A stretch of 64,000 nt of DNA from JAJYKC01 sp963823105 (lineage in GTDB: Bacteria; Acidobacteriota; Terriglobia; Bryobacterales; Bryobacteraceae): NCBI GenBank assembly GCA_963823105.1, contig CAWGKC010000005.1:248001-312000 (forward strand), given 5' to 3'. Shown in pieces: positions 24,926 through 35,100 of this stretch. Below the pieces are notes generated by a model. The model saw only the letters and a list, made by a program, of their open reading frames with translations, was not told the origin of the DNA and ran no database searches. Every line of letters starts with the position of its first letter. Position 1 is the first letter of the stretch. Position numbers and translations under genes: made by a program.

Positions 24926-27900
24926 TCACCAAATCAGCTTGATGGCGAATTGAATCTGCCGCGACGTGGTGGACGTGCTGGCGATCACACCCGCCGTGGG
25001 CGAGGGCGCGGCGGTGGGCGAGGTGAATACGATCAAGTTCGGCGTATTAAAATTCGCGTGGTTCAGGATGTTGAACGCTTCGGCGCGGAACTGGACGTCG
25101 AGTTTCTCGGTGACGCGCGAATCCTTGATGAGGGAAAGATCGAGTTCGGCCAGACCCGGACCGTAGAGCGCGTCGCGGCCCAGATTGCCGTACGTGCCAT
25201 TGATGGGGACCGAGAACGCGTTGGGATTGAAGTAGCGGCTCGGCTGGCCCAAAATGATGTTGCCTTGAAAGTTCGGATTCAGCGACGGCCGCACCGGGTT
25301 TGTGCCGTTCCCGTTGTTGGAAGGGTTGAAACTCAGTTCCGGCGTGAAGGGAAAACCGGAGCGGATCGTTTCAATGCCATCGAGCGACCAGCCGCCGATG
25401 AGGAAGCCGGGCAGCCCGGACGCCTCATGAGCGAAGCGTTTGCCGCGTCCGAACGGCAGTGCGTAGCTGCCGCTGATCGCCGCCGCTTGACGGACGTCGA
25501 ACGTGGACGGACCCCAATCCAGGCGCAGGTTATGTGCGTCCTCAACCAAGCCCGGCGCGTTGGCCGAGGCGCTGCCGTTCAGCGTATCGCCGTCGTCCAA
25601 ACTCTTAGCCCAAGTATAAACGCCGCGCAGTTGAAAGCCGCTATGGAAGCGATGGTTCACGTCGATTTCGAGCGCGTTGTAATTGCTGCTTCCCTCGGAG
25701 AACCAAGTCCAGCCGCTGGCGAGTTTGGGGTTGGCGAACGGAGCGTTTTTGGGATAGTAAATGGTTCCTGAAGGAAGCGACGCCGGGCAGGGCGCGGCCG
25801 GGCAGACGGTGGGGATGGCCTCGTTGGGGTCGACACTGACGATCTCGTGGTAGCCGTGGGAACCGGAATAGCCGACGGTCAGCACCGTTTCGGGTGCGAT
25901 CATTTGTGCGACGGAAAAGTTGTAGGCGATCACAGTGGGCGTTTGCAGATTTTGTTGAACACCCGCCGGGGCGACAAGAAAACCGGATGGCAGGGGCGCG
26001 CCGGGAACGATGTTCAATGTCGAGACATTCTGATTCTTCAGCGTAATGCTCGTGTTGAACGGCGCATTTTGATCGAGGCGGTAGCTGAGGCCGTCCTGCA
26101 GCGAGTTGTAGATGCCGAAGCCGGCGCGAATCACCGTGCGGCCGCTTCCGAAAGGATCCCAAGCCACAGCGGCGCGAGGCTCCGGCAGAAACTTCGCGTT
26201 GTTCACGGTAAGCGCCGAAGAAGCCGACGCGAGGTTGGGTGAGCAGGGCACCGGTTGGACCGAAGACGAAGTTCGCGGCGCGGCCCGTAGCTTCGTTCCA
26301 GCCGTTGGTGGACTCGGCGCGGATGCCTAGGGTCAGGGTGAAGCGCTGCGTGAGCCGCATCTCGTCCTCGACAAAAAGCGCTCCTTCCGCCGAGCGCCAA
26401 CTGAGCGGCGTGGGGTTGGGGACGGCGGTGAACGTCGTGATGACGCCCTGCATAAAGCTGGCGAGGCTGCCGAACGTCGCTTGGCCATACTGGCCCAGGG
26501 CCTCGCTGTCGTTGGCTTGAATGCGCTGGAACCAGCCGCCGGCGGCGATCTGATGAATGCCATGGGTGATGGATACGCTGTCTTCGGCGGTAAAGAGATT
26601 GCGCGTCACGAAGATATTGCTTCCATAGTTGCTGCCGGCGAGCGCGAGTTGGCTGGGCGTGTTAGGCGTCGCGCTGCCGCCGATCACCAGCGCGCCCATG
26701 GGGCGTCCCGCGAGGAAGCCAGGTTGATCGATGGTTGGCTCGCCGGTGTAATTATAGCTGGCGCGCGAGAAGCCGAATGCCGCGCTATTCACTAGCCATG
26801 GCGAGAAGACATGCGTCTCGCGCAAGCTGGCTACTTGCTCCCGCAGCGCCTCGACATCCACGCTAAACGGATTGATGGTCGGTGTCCTGTCGGCGCTGTC
26901 GTCCACGGTGTAAATGGCGTTTAGCGTATCGCGCTCGGAAAAAACGTGGTCCAAACGCACCGTGCCGAAGTCCTCGCGAATACCCTGGACGGGGCTATTG
27001 AAGGCCTCGCCGATGCCGCTGCCCAACTCCGGGCCATTTTGCACGGGCCAGAAATCCAGCAGTTGGGCCACGCCGGGAGCGAGGCCGATGTGGGTGAGCG
27101 TTCCGCCCGCGCCGGGGAGGTTTCCGGCGCGCACATTGTTGTCGGGGACGAACGTCACGTTGCTCAGGCCCAGGTGCTGGCGGAACCCCTCGTAATCGGC
27201 GAAGACGAAGGTTTTGTCTTTCACGATGGCGCCGCCGAGCGAGGCTCCGAATTGATTGCGGCCGAAGCCGGGCACAGACTTCCGGTCGAAAAAGTTTCGG
27301 GCGTCCAGATCGCTATTGCGGAGAAATTCGAACAGCGTTCCATGCAGAGCGTTGGTTCCCGATTGCGTGGCGATGGACACCTGGGCGCCGGGGCGCTTGC
27401 CGTATTCGGCGCCGTAGGGAGTGGTGGCGACGTTAAATTCGCGCACCGCGTCCACGCCCAGCAACTGGCCGCTGGTACCGCCGGGCTGAAAATCGATTTC
27501 CGCCGCGGCCGTGTATTCGACGCCGTCCAGTAGGAACAGATTCTCTTGCGGCCGCCGGCCGGAAACCGCGAACATATTGCCCACCGCGGAATTCGAGATT
27601 CCGATGCCGCCCGTTCTCTGAGCGGTGTAATTGACGATGCCGGGGTTCAGTGTCAGAAGCTGATCGTAGCTGCGCCCGTTGAGAGGGAGGTCCTTCACTT
27701 CGCTCTCGCCAACCAAACCCTCCGTCTCGGCGGTGCTCGTGTTCAAAGGCGGAGCGCTCCCCGACACGGTGACTTGTTCCCGCGCCTCACCGACCTCGAG
27801 AACCAGATCGACGACAGCCTGAGTGCCCAGATCGAGTTGTATGCCGCGGCGAGACTCCGTGCGGAAGTTCGGCTTCGTGGCCAGGAGCTCGTAGCGCCCG

Positions 27901-28112
27901 ATCGGCAGGGCGGCGAACGTGTAGCGGCCTTCGCCGTCGGAGACCGACCGCCGCACCGCGCCGCTCTCGGCATTCGTCGCGTTGACGGAGGCGGAGGCGA
28001 TCGCCGCGCCGGAAGCGTCGCGGACCGCGCCCGACAGGGAAGGCAGTTCCTGCGCCATGGCCGGCGATACGGCGAAGAGGCAGGCGAATGGAATAACGGT
28101 GGCGTAGCGCAT
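24926..28112 (-). CDS. Oar-like TonB-dependent receptor 1 (one apparent frameshift)
   Basis: The protein of about 1060 residues has a signal peptide (MRYATVIPFACLFAVSPAMAQ), a carboxypeptidase-regulatory domain (LSGAVRDASGAAIASASV), a plug domain (KDLPLNGRSYDQLLTLNPG, FLLDGVEY) and a long 22-strand barrel. The barrel ends ASTTSRQIQFAIKLIW, with a terminal aromatic residue. It is an outer-membrane importer of the large acidobacterial class, probably for glycans or siderophores. The frame breaks near 26217-26225: QPRVG in one frame continues as SALTVNNAKFLPE in another, and removing one base in CTTCTTC restores it. The divergent gene at 28195 starts 82 bp away. Confidence 0.85.
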
Positions 28113-28194
28113 GTTCTGTAAAAACGACAAAGACAAGTATACACAACGCCCGCCCCGGTTCGACGCGACGCGAGGGATGGCCGACAATAAAGGG

Positions 28195-28953
28195 ATGAAG
28201 GCCCGTTTGTTTTTATTCGCGGCGTTGGGAATAGCCGTCTTCGCCGGCGATCCGTGGAAGGCCAAGGATTTCGCGCAGTGGTCCGGCGAGGATGTGGCGA
28301 GGACGTTGAAGGATTCGCCGTGGGCGAAAGAAGTGATGGCGACGGTGGATCCGAAGGAAGCCAAACGGGAAAGCAAGGAGGGAGGAAACGGGATTTCGTT
28401 GGGCGCGCCGGTGGACCCGGCGAACGGCGGAATGCCCGGCGGGCCGGGGCGTCCTCCCGTGGGCGGCGTAAGTGGTCCTCTCGCCGCGCCGGATTCGGTC
28501 GCCGCCGGGATGCCGACGATGCGCGTCGTGGTGCGATGGGAGAGCGCGCTGCCGGTGAAGCAGGCGATGCTGCGGCTGAAGTTCGGCGATAGGCTCCCCG
28601 CCGCGGGCGACCCCGGTTACACGTTGGACCGCGAGGAGAAATATTATGTCGTTGCCGTGGTGGGGTTGGAAATGCCAAAAGGCGGCCGCGATTCCGAGGC
28701 GTCGGCGCGGATGCGCGACGAGTTGCTGGGAACCGCGAAGCTCACGCCGAAGGGCAAAGCGGCGATCTACGCCGAGGAGGTGAAAGTAAACCCGCCCGAG
28801 GCGCGCGAGGAGGTTTTGTTTTACTTCCCCAAAACGCCCGCGATCGCCGCTTCCGACAAGGACGTCGTGTTTGAAAGCCAACTCGGCGCGTTTGAAATTC
28901 GGAAGGCGTTCAAGCCGAAAGAGATGGTATATCGCGGGAAGTTGGAGATGTGA
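28195..28953 (+). CDS. Secreted hypothetical protein (acidobacterial type)
   Basis: The 252-residue protein has a signal peptide (MKARLFLFAALGIAVFAG) followed by DPWKAKDFAQWSGEDVARTL, a Gly/Pro-rich linker (about residues 65-100), and an alpha/beta domain ending EIRKAFKPKEMVYRGKLEM. I chose the ATG at 28195 for the signal peptide; ACAATA stands just upstream. I do not recognise a named family. Its stop is 0 bp from the following ATPase start. Confidence 0.6.
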   Translation: MKARLFLFAALGIAVFAGDPWKAKDFAQWSGEDVARTLKDSPWAKEVMATVDPKEAKRESKEGGNGISLGAPVDPANGGMPGGPGRPPVGGVSGPLAAPDSVAAGMPTMRVVVRWESALPVKQAMLRLKFGDRLPAAGDPGYTLDREEKYYVVAVVGLEMPKGGRDSEASARMRDELLGTAKLTPKGKAAIYAEEVKVNPPEAREEVLFYFPKTPAIAASDKDVVFESQLGAFEIRKAFKPKEMVYRGKLEM

Positions 28954-30204
28954 ATGGCGCTCTCGCCGAAAGCGCCGGGTGGACCGATCCCTTTGGGTAC
29001 ACTCAGTTCAATGCCGGTGCAGCCTTTTATAACGTCGATCGAGCCGCGGGGCATGCTCTCGTTCGGGCCCGACGCACCGCCCATCCCACTTACCTCGCTT
29101 AACGTAATTATCGGTCCCAATGGCTCCGGCAAGTCGAACCTAATTGAGATCTTCGAGCTGCTGAGGGCCACGCCGGGCGACCTCGCCGCTGCGATCCGCC
29201 AAGGGGGAGGCATCGGAGAATGGCTGTGGAAGGGGGACGGAGAAGGCGCCTCGGCGTCGCTGGAGGCGGTGCTGGAATTGTCAGGTCTATCGCCGCTACG
29301 GTATCGATTGCAGTTTGGTTCGTCTGGACAGCGGATGGAGGTGCTCGACGAGGCGCTGGAGAACGCTAAATCCAGCCGGCCCGGAAAGGACGATCCGTAC
29401 TTCTACTATCGTTTTCAGCAAGGAAGGCCGGTCATCAACACGCGGCAAGGCCGGAATGGCAAACCCTCGGAACTCAAGCTCAGCCATGACAGCCTGGATA
29501 CAACGCAATCTGTATTATCGCAGCGGAAAGACCCCGACCTCTACCCTGAATTGACGGAAGTCGGACGCGTATTCGGGCGAATACTGACGTTTCGCGAGTG
29601 GAGCTTTGGTCGCGATGCCTTACTCAGGGCGCCTCAACCTGCCGACCTGCCGTCGGATGTTCTTCTCCCGAATATGAGCAACCTTGGCCTCGTGATTAAC
29701 GACATCGAGCACAGCGGCGCCTGGAATCGCCTGAACGAATGCGTCCGGCGCTTTTTGCCTCGGTTCAAACATTTATCCACGCGCGTTCAAGCCAACAGCG
29801 TGCAAATATTCCTTCATGAAGACGGGCTTCGAACGCCGGTGCCGGCCACGCGCCTCTCCGACGGGACAATCCGCTTCATCGCGCTGCTCGCGATTCTCCT
29901 TAAGCCGGACGCCGCTCCGCTGATCTGCCTGGAAGAACCCGAACTTGGCTTTCATCCCGACGCACTGGCGTTGCTGGCGGAGTTACTCGTAGATGCTTCC
30001 AAGCGGACGCAGTTAGTTGTGACGACACATTCCGACATCCTCGTTTCCGCGCTATCCGAACACGCCGATTCCGTTCTCGTCAGCGAGCACTCGGGCGGAT
30101 CGTCGCAATTTCGCCGCCTCGAGAGCGAGAAGCTTCGGTTCTGGCTGGACAAGTACCGTCTCGGCGAGATCTGGCGGATGGGAGAGTTGGGAGGGAATCC
30201 GTGA
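28954..30204 (+). CDS. AAA family ATPase (AAA_21 / RecF-SMC-like), partner of DUF4276 protein
   Basis: The 416-residue ABC/SMC-type ATPase has Walker A GPNGSGKS (residues 54-61), a signature-like LSDGTIRFIALLAIL, Walker B PLICLEEPELGFHPD, and H-loop VVTTHSDILVS. GGAG 6 nt before the ATG at 28954 supports this start; ATG 29011 (MPVQPF) is an alternative. It resembles the ATPase half of OLD/PARIS-like two-gene defence systems. The downstream DUF4276 gene overlaps its stop (GTGA). The gene sits at the skew switch and looks less GC-rich than its neighbours. A defence role is inferred. Confidence 0.82.
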   Translation: MALSPKAPGGPIPLGTLSSMPVQPFITSIEPRGMLSFGPDAPPIPLTSLNVIIGPNGSGKSNLIEIFELLRATPGDLAAAIRQGGGIGEWLWKGDGEGASASLEAVLELSGLSPLRYRLQFGSSGQRMEVLDEALENAKSSRPGKDDPYFYYRFQQGRPVINTRQGRNGKPSELKLSHDSLDTTQSVLSQRKDPDLYPELTEVGRVFGRILTFREWSFGRDALLRAPQPADLPSDVLLPNMSNLGLVINDIEHSGAWNRLNECVRRFLPRFKHLSTRVQANSVQIFLHEDGLRTPVPATRLSDGTIRFIALLAILLKPDAAPLICLEEPELGFHPDALALLAELLVDASKRTQLVVTTHSDILVSALSEHADSVLVSEHSGGSSQFRRLESEKLRFWLDKYRLGEIWRMGELGGNP

Positions 30205-30815
30205 CGGGAATCGCCGTCTACGTCGAGGGCGGCGGAGACCGGGCGCAGGGCAGGTCCGACCTGCGCCAGGGCATGTCGGAATTTCTGCGAGCCTCGCGCG
30301 ACGCGGCCCGCGTTAAGGGAGTGCCGTGGAAATTGGTTGCCTGTGGGAGCCGCAACGACGCGCGCGATGCCTTCCTTCACGCGAGAGACAAATCGCCGGA
30401 AGCCTGTAACGTGCTCTTGGTGGATTCAGAAGCGGCAGTCGACGGCTCGCCACCTAATCATCTTCGCCTGCGCGACCGCTGGGATCTTCGTGGCATCGAC
30501 GAGCGCTCGATTCACCTCATGGCGCAGGTAATGGAGACATGGATAGTCGCGGACATCGATCGTTTGGCGGACTATTACGGCCAGGGTTTTCTGCGGAACG
30601 CGATCCCAGGCGCGCTGGACCTTGAGACTGTTTCAAAGGACGAAATTCACAAGGCGTTGCGCCAAGCGACGAGAGGGACACGGAAAGGGGAATATCATAA
30701 AATCCGGCACTCGCGGCATTTGCTCACCGGACTCGACGCCCGCCTGGCTCGACTGAAATGCAGTCACTGCGAACGCCTGTTCGTGGCGCTGGACGACTTC
30801 GTCGGGTCGGCGTGA
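30201..30815 (+). CDS. DUF4276-like protein (TOPRIM-like), partner of AAA ATPase
   Basis: The 204-residue soluble protein starts with GTG overlapping the ATPase stop. It opens TGIAVYVEGGGDRAQGRSDL, has CNVLLVDSEAAVDG in the middle, and HLMAQVMETWIVADIDRLADYYG after it. A Glu in the first strand and an acidic pair after the later strand are arranged as in TOPRIM nuclease folds, and DUF4276 proteins are often paired with AAA ATPases. The C-terminal half has HKALRQATRGTRKGEYHKIRH and a CSHC pair. Nuclease activity is inference; no experiment is implied. Confidence 0.72.
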   Translation: MTGIAVYVEGGGDRAQGRSDLRQGMSEFLRASRDAARVKGVPWKLVACGSRNDARDAFLHARDKSPEACNVLLVDSEAAVDGSPPNHLRLRDRWDLRGIDERSIHLMAQVMETWIVADIDRLADYYGQGFLRNAIPGALDLETVSKDEIHKALRQATRGTRKGEYHKIRHSRHLLTGLDARLARLKCSHCERLFVALDDFVGSA

Positions 30816-30840
30816 ATCGTATGCGCCTGCGCGAAGCAAA

Positions 30841-32929
30841 ATGACCGTCCAACGCTTTTTCGAATACTCGCTCCTGGGGATGTTAACCAGCGCGTACATG
30901 GCGCTGGCCACTTCCGGCTCCGTGTCGCCGCTGCCGCTGGCGCTTACCGGAGCGGCGCTGATCGCGCGCGCGTTGATGGTGGCGGGCATGGTGCGCATAC
31001 GCATCCCGGCGGCGTTCACCACCGGCGTCACGCTCGCCTACATCGGCTTCTATGCCGTCGACTATTTCCTGATCTCGCGCGAGTTTCTGCAAGCCACGGT
31101 CCATCTGATCTTCTTTCTCGCCGTCACGAAAATCCTCACCGCCTCCACGCCCCGCGACTATTTTTACGTGAAGACGATCGCGCTCCTCGAACTTCTCGCC
31201 GCCAGCCTGTTCTCCGGCAATGCCAGCTTCTTTCTCTTTCTGGGCATGTTCCTGCTGGCCAGCGTGGCGGCGTTCGCCAGCGACGAAATCCGGCGGTCGG
31301 GCGCGGCTGCGGGTTCAAGCGAGATTTCGCTCAGGCGCTTTCCCGCGGGCCGTCTCCTCCTATTTACCGGGTGGGTCTCGATGGGAATCCTCGTCCTCAC
31401 CGCAGGTTTGTTCTTCCTGCTTCCCCGAACGGCGCGCGCGGCGCTGCAGCGCTTCGCTCCCATGCACCGTCACATGGCCGGATTTTCGCGCGAAGTCGAC
31501 CTCGGCGATATCGGAGAGATCCAACAGCAGGACTCCGCCGTGATGCACGTGCGGGCCGAAGACGGCCGGCCGCTTCCCGAAGGGTTGAAATGGCGCGGCG
31601 CGACGCTCGCCGCCTTCGATGGGCGCCGTTGGTTTAACCCGCCGGGCGCGACCCGTCCCATCGCTACCGACCGCCGCGGCCTCTTCATCCTGGCCACGCC
31701 CGAACAAAGAAGGAGCCAATCGCCCCGGCTGACTTACATGGTGCAGATGAGCGAAGCGGCCGGCGACGCCCTGTTCTTCCCCGGCGAACCCGAGTTTCTG
31801 TGGATCGACGCTCCCTACATCGTCTGCGCGTCGCCGGGCGTGTACCGCCGCCTATACGGCTCCACCGGGCCGGCCACTTATCAGGCGCGCAGCTTTCTCG
31901 ATCCCGCTCCGTTCACCTCGTCGCCCGAGACCGGACCGGATCCCTCACCAGGGCCCATTTATCTCCAACTGCCACCGCTCGACCCGCGCGTCCCCTCGCT
32001 CGCCCGGCAAATCACGGCCGGCGCGCCTGGTCCCCTGGCGAAGGCCCGCGCCATCGAACGCTACCTTCCGCGGCACTACCGATATACGCTGGAACTGCCC
32101 GCCCGCGAGCCGCGCGACCCGCTAGCTCACTTTCTCTTCGAGCGCCGCAAAGGCCATTGCGAGTACTTCGCCTCGGCCATGGCGGTGATGCTCAGGACCC
32201 TTGACATCCCTTCCCGCGTGGCCACGGGCTTCCAAGGCGGGATCTACAATCCCATCAGCCGGCGCCAGATCGTCCGCGGCTCCGACGCCCACAGTTGGGT
32301 CGAAGCGTGGATTCCGGGGCGAGGCTGGACCGCGTTCGATCCCACTCCCGCCGACGGCGGCCGGGCCGCTTCCATCTGGGGGCGCCTGTCGCTCTATGCC
32401 GACGCCGCCGACGTTTTCTGGCAGGAGTGGGTGCTCGGCTATTCGCTCGACCATCAGATCCTTCTCGCTTCGCGCATGGAGGACTCCGGCCGGCGCTTGG
32501 GCGTCAACTGGCCCGACGCCATCGTCTCGTCCGCGGGCCCATTCTTTCGCGCGCTCCTTCCGTCCGCGGCGCGATTCGGTCCAACCGTGCTGTTCGCCGC
32601 TCTCGTCGCGGCGTTGTTGCTGAGCTTCGGACCCGGCGCGTGGCGATGGTGGCGCGCGCGCGCCGGTGTCCGCCGTGCGCTTACGCGGCCGCGCTCACCC
32701 CTCCGACGCGGCTCTGCTTTACGAACGCATGTTGCGCTTCCTCGCCCGCCGCGGCGTAGAGCGCCCTCCCTGGATGACCCCAATCGAATTCGCCCGCGTC
32801 GTCGAGGATCCGCATCTGGCGGCGATCGCCCTCGAGATGGCCGAATCTTACAACGAGCTTCGCTTCGGGGGCGACGCGCGGGCCGCCTTGCGCATGGCCG
32901 AGACCCTGGCCGGGTTAGAGCGCCGGTAG
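30841..32929 (+). CDS. Transglutaminase-like membrane protein (TgpA type), one apparent frameshift
   Basis: The protein of about 695 residues has an N-terminal DUF3488-like block of membrane helices (residues 1-205), an extracytoplasmic region, and a transglutaminase core with Cys in RKGHCEYFASAMAVML, His in SDAHSWVEAW and Asp in AFDPTPADGG. A further helix follows, then a cytoplasmic DUF4129 tail. The tail (HPSDAALLYERMLRFLARRG) is in another frame. Removing one T at 32681-32682 joins VRRAL to RGRAHPSDAALL. In the unshifted frame, translation would run on into unrelated sequence beyond 32929. It converges with the cyclophilin gene. Confidence 0.85.
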
Positions 32930-32936
32930 AGGGAAA

Positions 32937-33419
32937 CTACTCCACCGCCACGCGGACCGACTTCAATTCGTCGCCCGTTTGCAGGGAGTCCACCACGTCC
33001 TGGCCGCTCAGCACTTGGCCGAAAATCGTGTGCTTGCCGTTCAACCAATCGGTAACCACGTGCGTAATGAAAAACTGGCTTCCGTTAGAGTCCGGTCCGG
33101 CGTTGGCCATCGATAGGCTGCCCACCTGGTGCCGCCGCGGATTGTCCTTCACTTCGTCTTCGAAGCGGTAGCCGGGACCGCCGCGTCCCGTGCCCGTCGG
33201 ATCGCCGCCTTGCACCATGAAATCGGCGATCACCCGATGAAACACCGTCCCGTCGTAAAACTTCTCGCCCGCTAGAAACACGAAATTGTTCACCGTCTTC
33301 GGCGCGTCACTGGCGAAGAGCTCGCACACCACCGTCCCTCGCGCAGTCTCGAACGTCGCGGTGAACTTCTTGCCAGGATCGATCGTCATCGCCGGCGCCG
33401 ACGGATATTGTTTTGCCAT
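32937..33419 (-). CDS. Peptidyl-prolyl cis-trans isomerase, cyclophilin type
   Basis: The 160-residue cytoplasmic cyclophilin has FHRVIADFMVQGGDPTGTGRGG, LSMANAGPDSNGSQFFIT, and GKHTIFGQVLSGQDVV in the right order. The catalytic Arg is in FHRVI, and the aromatic residues are kept. No signal peptide is seen, so folding help in the cytoplasm is likely. It follows the GMC oxidoreductase gene by 30 bp on the same strand and may share its transcript. Confidence 0.93.
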   Translation of the reverse strand: MAKQYPSAPAMTIDPGKKFTATFETARGTVVCELFASDAPKTVNNFVFLAGEKFYDGTVFHRVIADFMVQGGDPTGTGRGGPGYRFEDEVKDNPRRHQVGSLSMANAGPDSNGSQFFITHVVTDWLNGKHTIFGQVLSGQDVVDSLQTGDELKSVRVAVE

Positions 33420-33449
33420 ACCTCCAGTTTACAGGCCGGAGGAATTTCG

Positions 33450-35096
33450 CTAAATGCGGGACGCCTTCATCTCGCCGGCCATGTAGTCCGTCGCCCGCCA
33501 ACACAGCGCCAGGATGGTCAGCGTCGGGTTCTTCTCCGTCGCCGTCGAAAACGCGGCGCCGTCCACGACGAACAGATTTTTCACCTCGTGCGACTGGCAA
33601 AAACCGTTCAGCGCGGAGCGCTTGGGATCGTCTCCCATCCGGCAGGTGCCGTGTTCGTGAATCGCCCCGCCGTTCACGTCGAGCGAGCCGCGCGTGTAGG
33701 GCGCCACCTCCGCTTTCGCCTCGTGCAGAATCTCTTCGCACGTCGAATACATGTGTTCGGCCATCTTGCGCTCGTTCTCGCCGGTGGAGTAGTCGATGCG
33801 CGCCAGCGGCAGTCCATAGCGGTCGAGCGGCGTCCCATCCACCGTCACGCGGTTCTCCGGCCGCGGCAGCACTTCCCCGTAAGGATGCAGCGCCACCAGC
33901 GCCGGATAACGCCGCTTAATGGCCTGCTTCAGTTCCACTCCGAAGCCGGGCAGGTCCTTGCCGAAGCCGGCGCCGCCCTGCGCTCCGATGCCCCAAAACT
34001 GCATTCCGAAACCTCGCAGGTAATCCTTTTTGACGCCCCTCGCCGGGTCGAATCGCGGCATATAGATGTGCGCCCCCGTGATCCCGTCGTCGTTTTGCGT
34101 GGCCGCGCCCATCAGCTCCGGCAGGAATCCGTACATGTGAAATCGAATCTGCTCGGCGAGATAACGGCCTATGACGTCGCTGCCGTTTCCGATTCCATTG
34201 GGATACCGCGGCGATTTCGAATTCAGCAGGAGACGCGTCGAATCGATGCACGAAGCGGCCACCACAATCCGTTTGCCATAAACTTTGTGTTCTTCCGCCG
34301 TGCGCCGGTCGAAGTATTGAACGCCGCTTGCCAGGCCGTCGCCGTCCACCAGAATGCGGCCGGCCACGGCGTTGTCGGCGATGGTAAGCCGTCCCGTGCC
34401 CAAGGCCGGCTCCAACAGATAATCGGAGGAATTGAAAAACGCGGCGATGTCGCAACCGCGCCCGCATCCCCCGCAGTAATGGCACGCGGGGTGGCCGTTC
34501 AGCGCGCGCGTCACCACCGCGCGGCGCCCGGCGACGATCTTAATTCCCGCCGAGTGCGCCGCCCTTCGCAGCAGATACTCTCCGCAGCGCGGATTCGGCG
34601 GAGGCTGATGATACTTGCTCCCCGGCAGCCAAGGCTCGTCGTCGTCGCCGCCGTTTACGCCGATTAACTGCTCCACGCGGTCGTAATAAGGGGCGATGTC
34701 GGCATAGCGAATGGGCCATGGGATCTCCCATCCATCGCGCGCCGGCTCGGTGAAATTGAGGTCCGAATAGCGCAGCGAAACCCGGCCCCACACATTCGTC
34801 TTGCCCCCGCGGCCCCAAACGCGAGTCAGCTCGAACGGCTTTCCCGGCGGCGTCTGATACGGTTGCTCCCGCGTGCTGAGATAAAATTCCGGCGGATGTT
34901 GACCGCGCGCCTCGCGCTGCCGCCACTCCCACGGCCGCATGTGAGACCAATACTTCGCGCGGTTGAATTTTTCTCCCGCGTCCAAAACAAGCACGTTGAC
35001 GCCCTGCCGCGTCAGGTTCCACGCGGCCATGCCCCCCGCCGCGCCGCTCCCGACCACGATCACCTCGTGTATCTCCGGAGACTTGGTCACTTGCAT
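33450..35096 (-). CDS. GMC-family FAD oxidoreductase (sugar dehydrogenase-like)
   Basis: The 548-residue flavoprotein has the FAD dinucleotide-binding motif VGSGAAGGMAAWNL (Gly16 onward) and the C-terminal GMC signature with the active-site His in IHEHGTCRMG. The closing phrase is FVVDGAAFSTATEKNPTLTI. A CHYCGGCGRGCD cysteine cluster is present, as in the gluconate/2-keto-gluconate dehydrogenase large-subunit group. The ATG at 35096 follows the small-subunit stop by 4 bp; the frame is open upstream of it but overlaps that gene. It probably oxidises an aldose or polyol and passes electrons onward with the adjacent subunit-3 protein. Confidence 0.9.
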   Translation of the reverse strand: MQVTKSPEIHEVIVVGSGAAGGMAAWNLTRQGVNVLVLDAGEKFNRAKYWSHMRPWEWRQREARGQHPPEFYLSTREQPYQTPPGKPFELTRVWGRGGKTNVWGRVSLRYSDLNFTEPARDGWEIPWPIRYADIAPYYDRVEQLIGVNGGDDDEPWLPGSKYHQPPPNPRCGEYLLRRAAHSAGIKIVAGRRAVVTRALNGHPACHYCGGCGRGCDIAAFFNSSDYLLEPALGTGRLTIADNAVAGRILVDGDGLASGVQYFDRRTAEEHKVYGKRIVVAASCIDSTRLLLNSKSPRYPNGIGNGSDVIGRYLAEQIRFHMYGFLPELMGAATQNDDGITGAHIYMPRFDPARGVKKDYLRGFGMQFWGIGAQGGAGFGKDLPGFGVELKQAIKRRYPALVALHPYGEVLPRPENRVTVDGTPLDRYGLPLARIDYSTGENERKMAEHMYSTCEEILHEAKAEVAPYTRGSLDVNGGAIHEHGTCRMGDDPKRSALNGFCQSHEVKNLFVVDGAAFSTATEKNPTLTILALCWRATDYMAGEMKASRI

Positions 35097-35100
35097 ATCG

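Noticed and set aside
28100..32000. dif (XerCD) site at the skew switch
   Set aside because: No stretch matches the central hexamer plus both half-sites; only partial AT-rich words such as GTATAC near 28138 were seen.
32930..33171. C-terminal run-on of the transglutaminase frame
   Set aside because: It crosses into the antisense of the cyclophilin gene; the real tail is in the neighbouring frame and ends at 32929.
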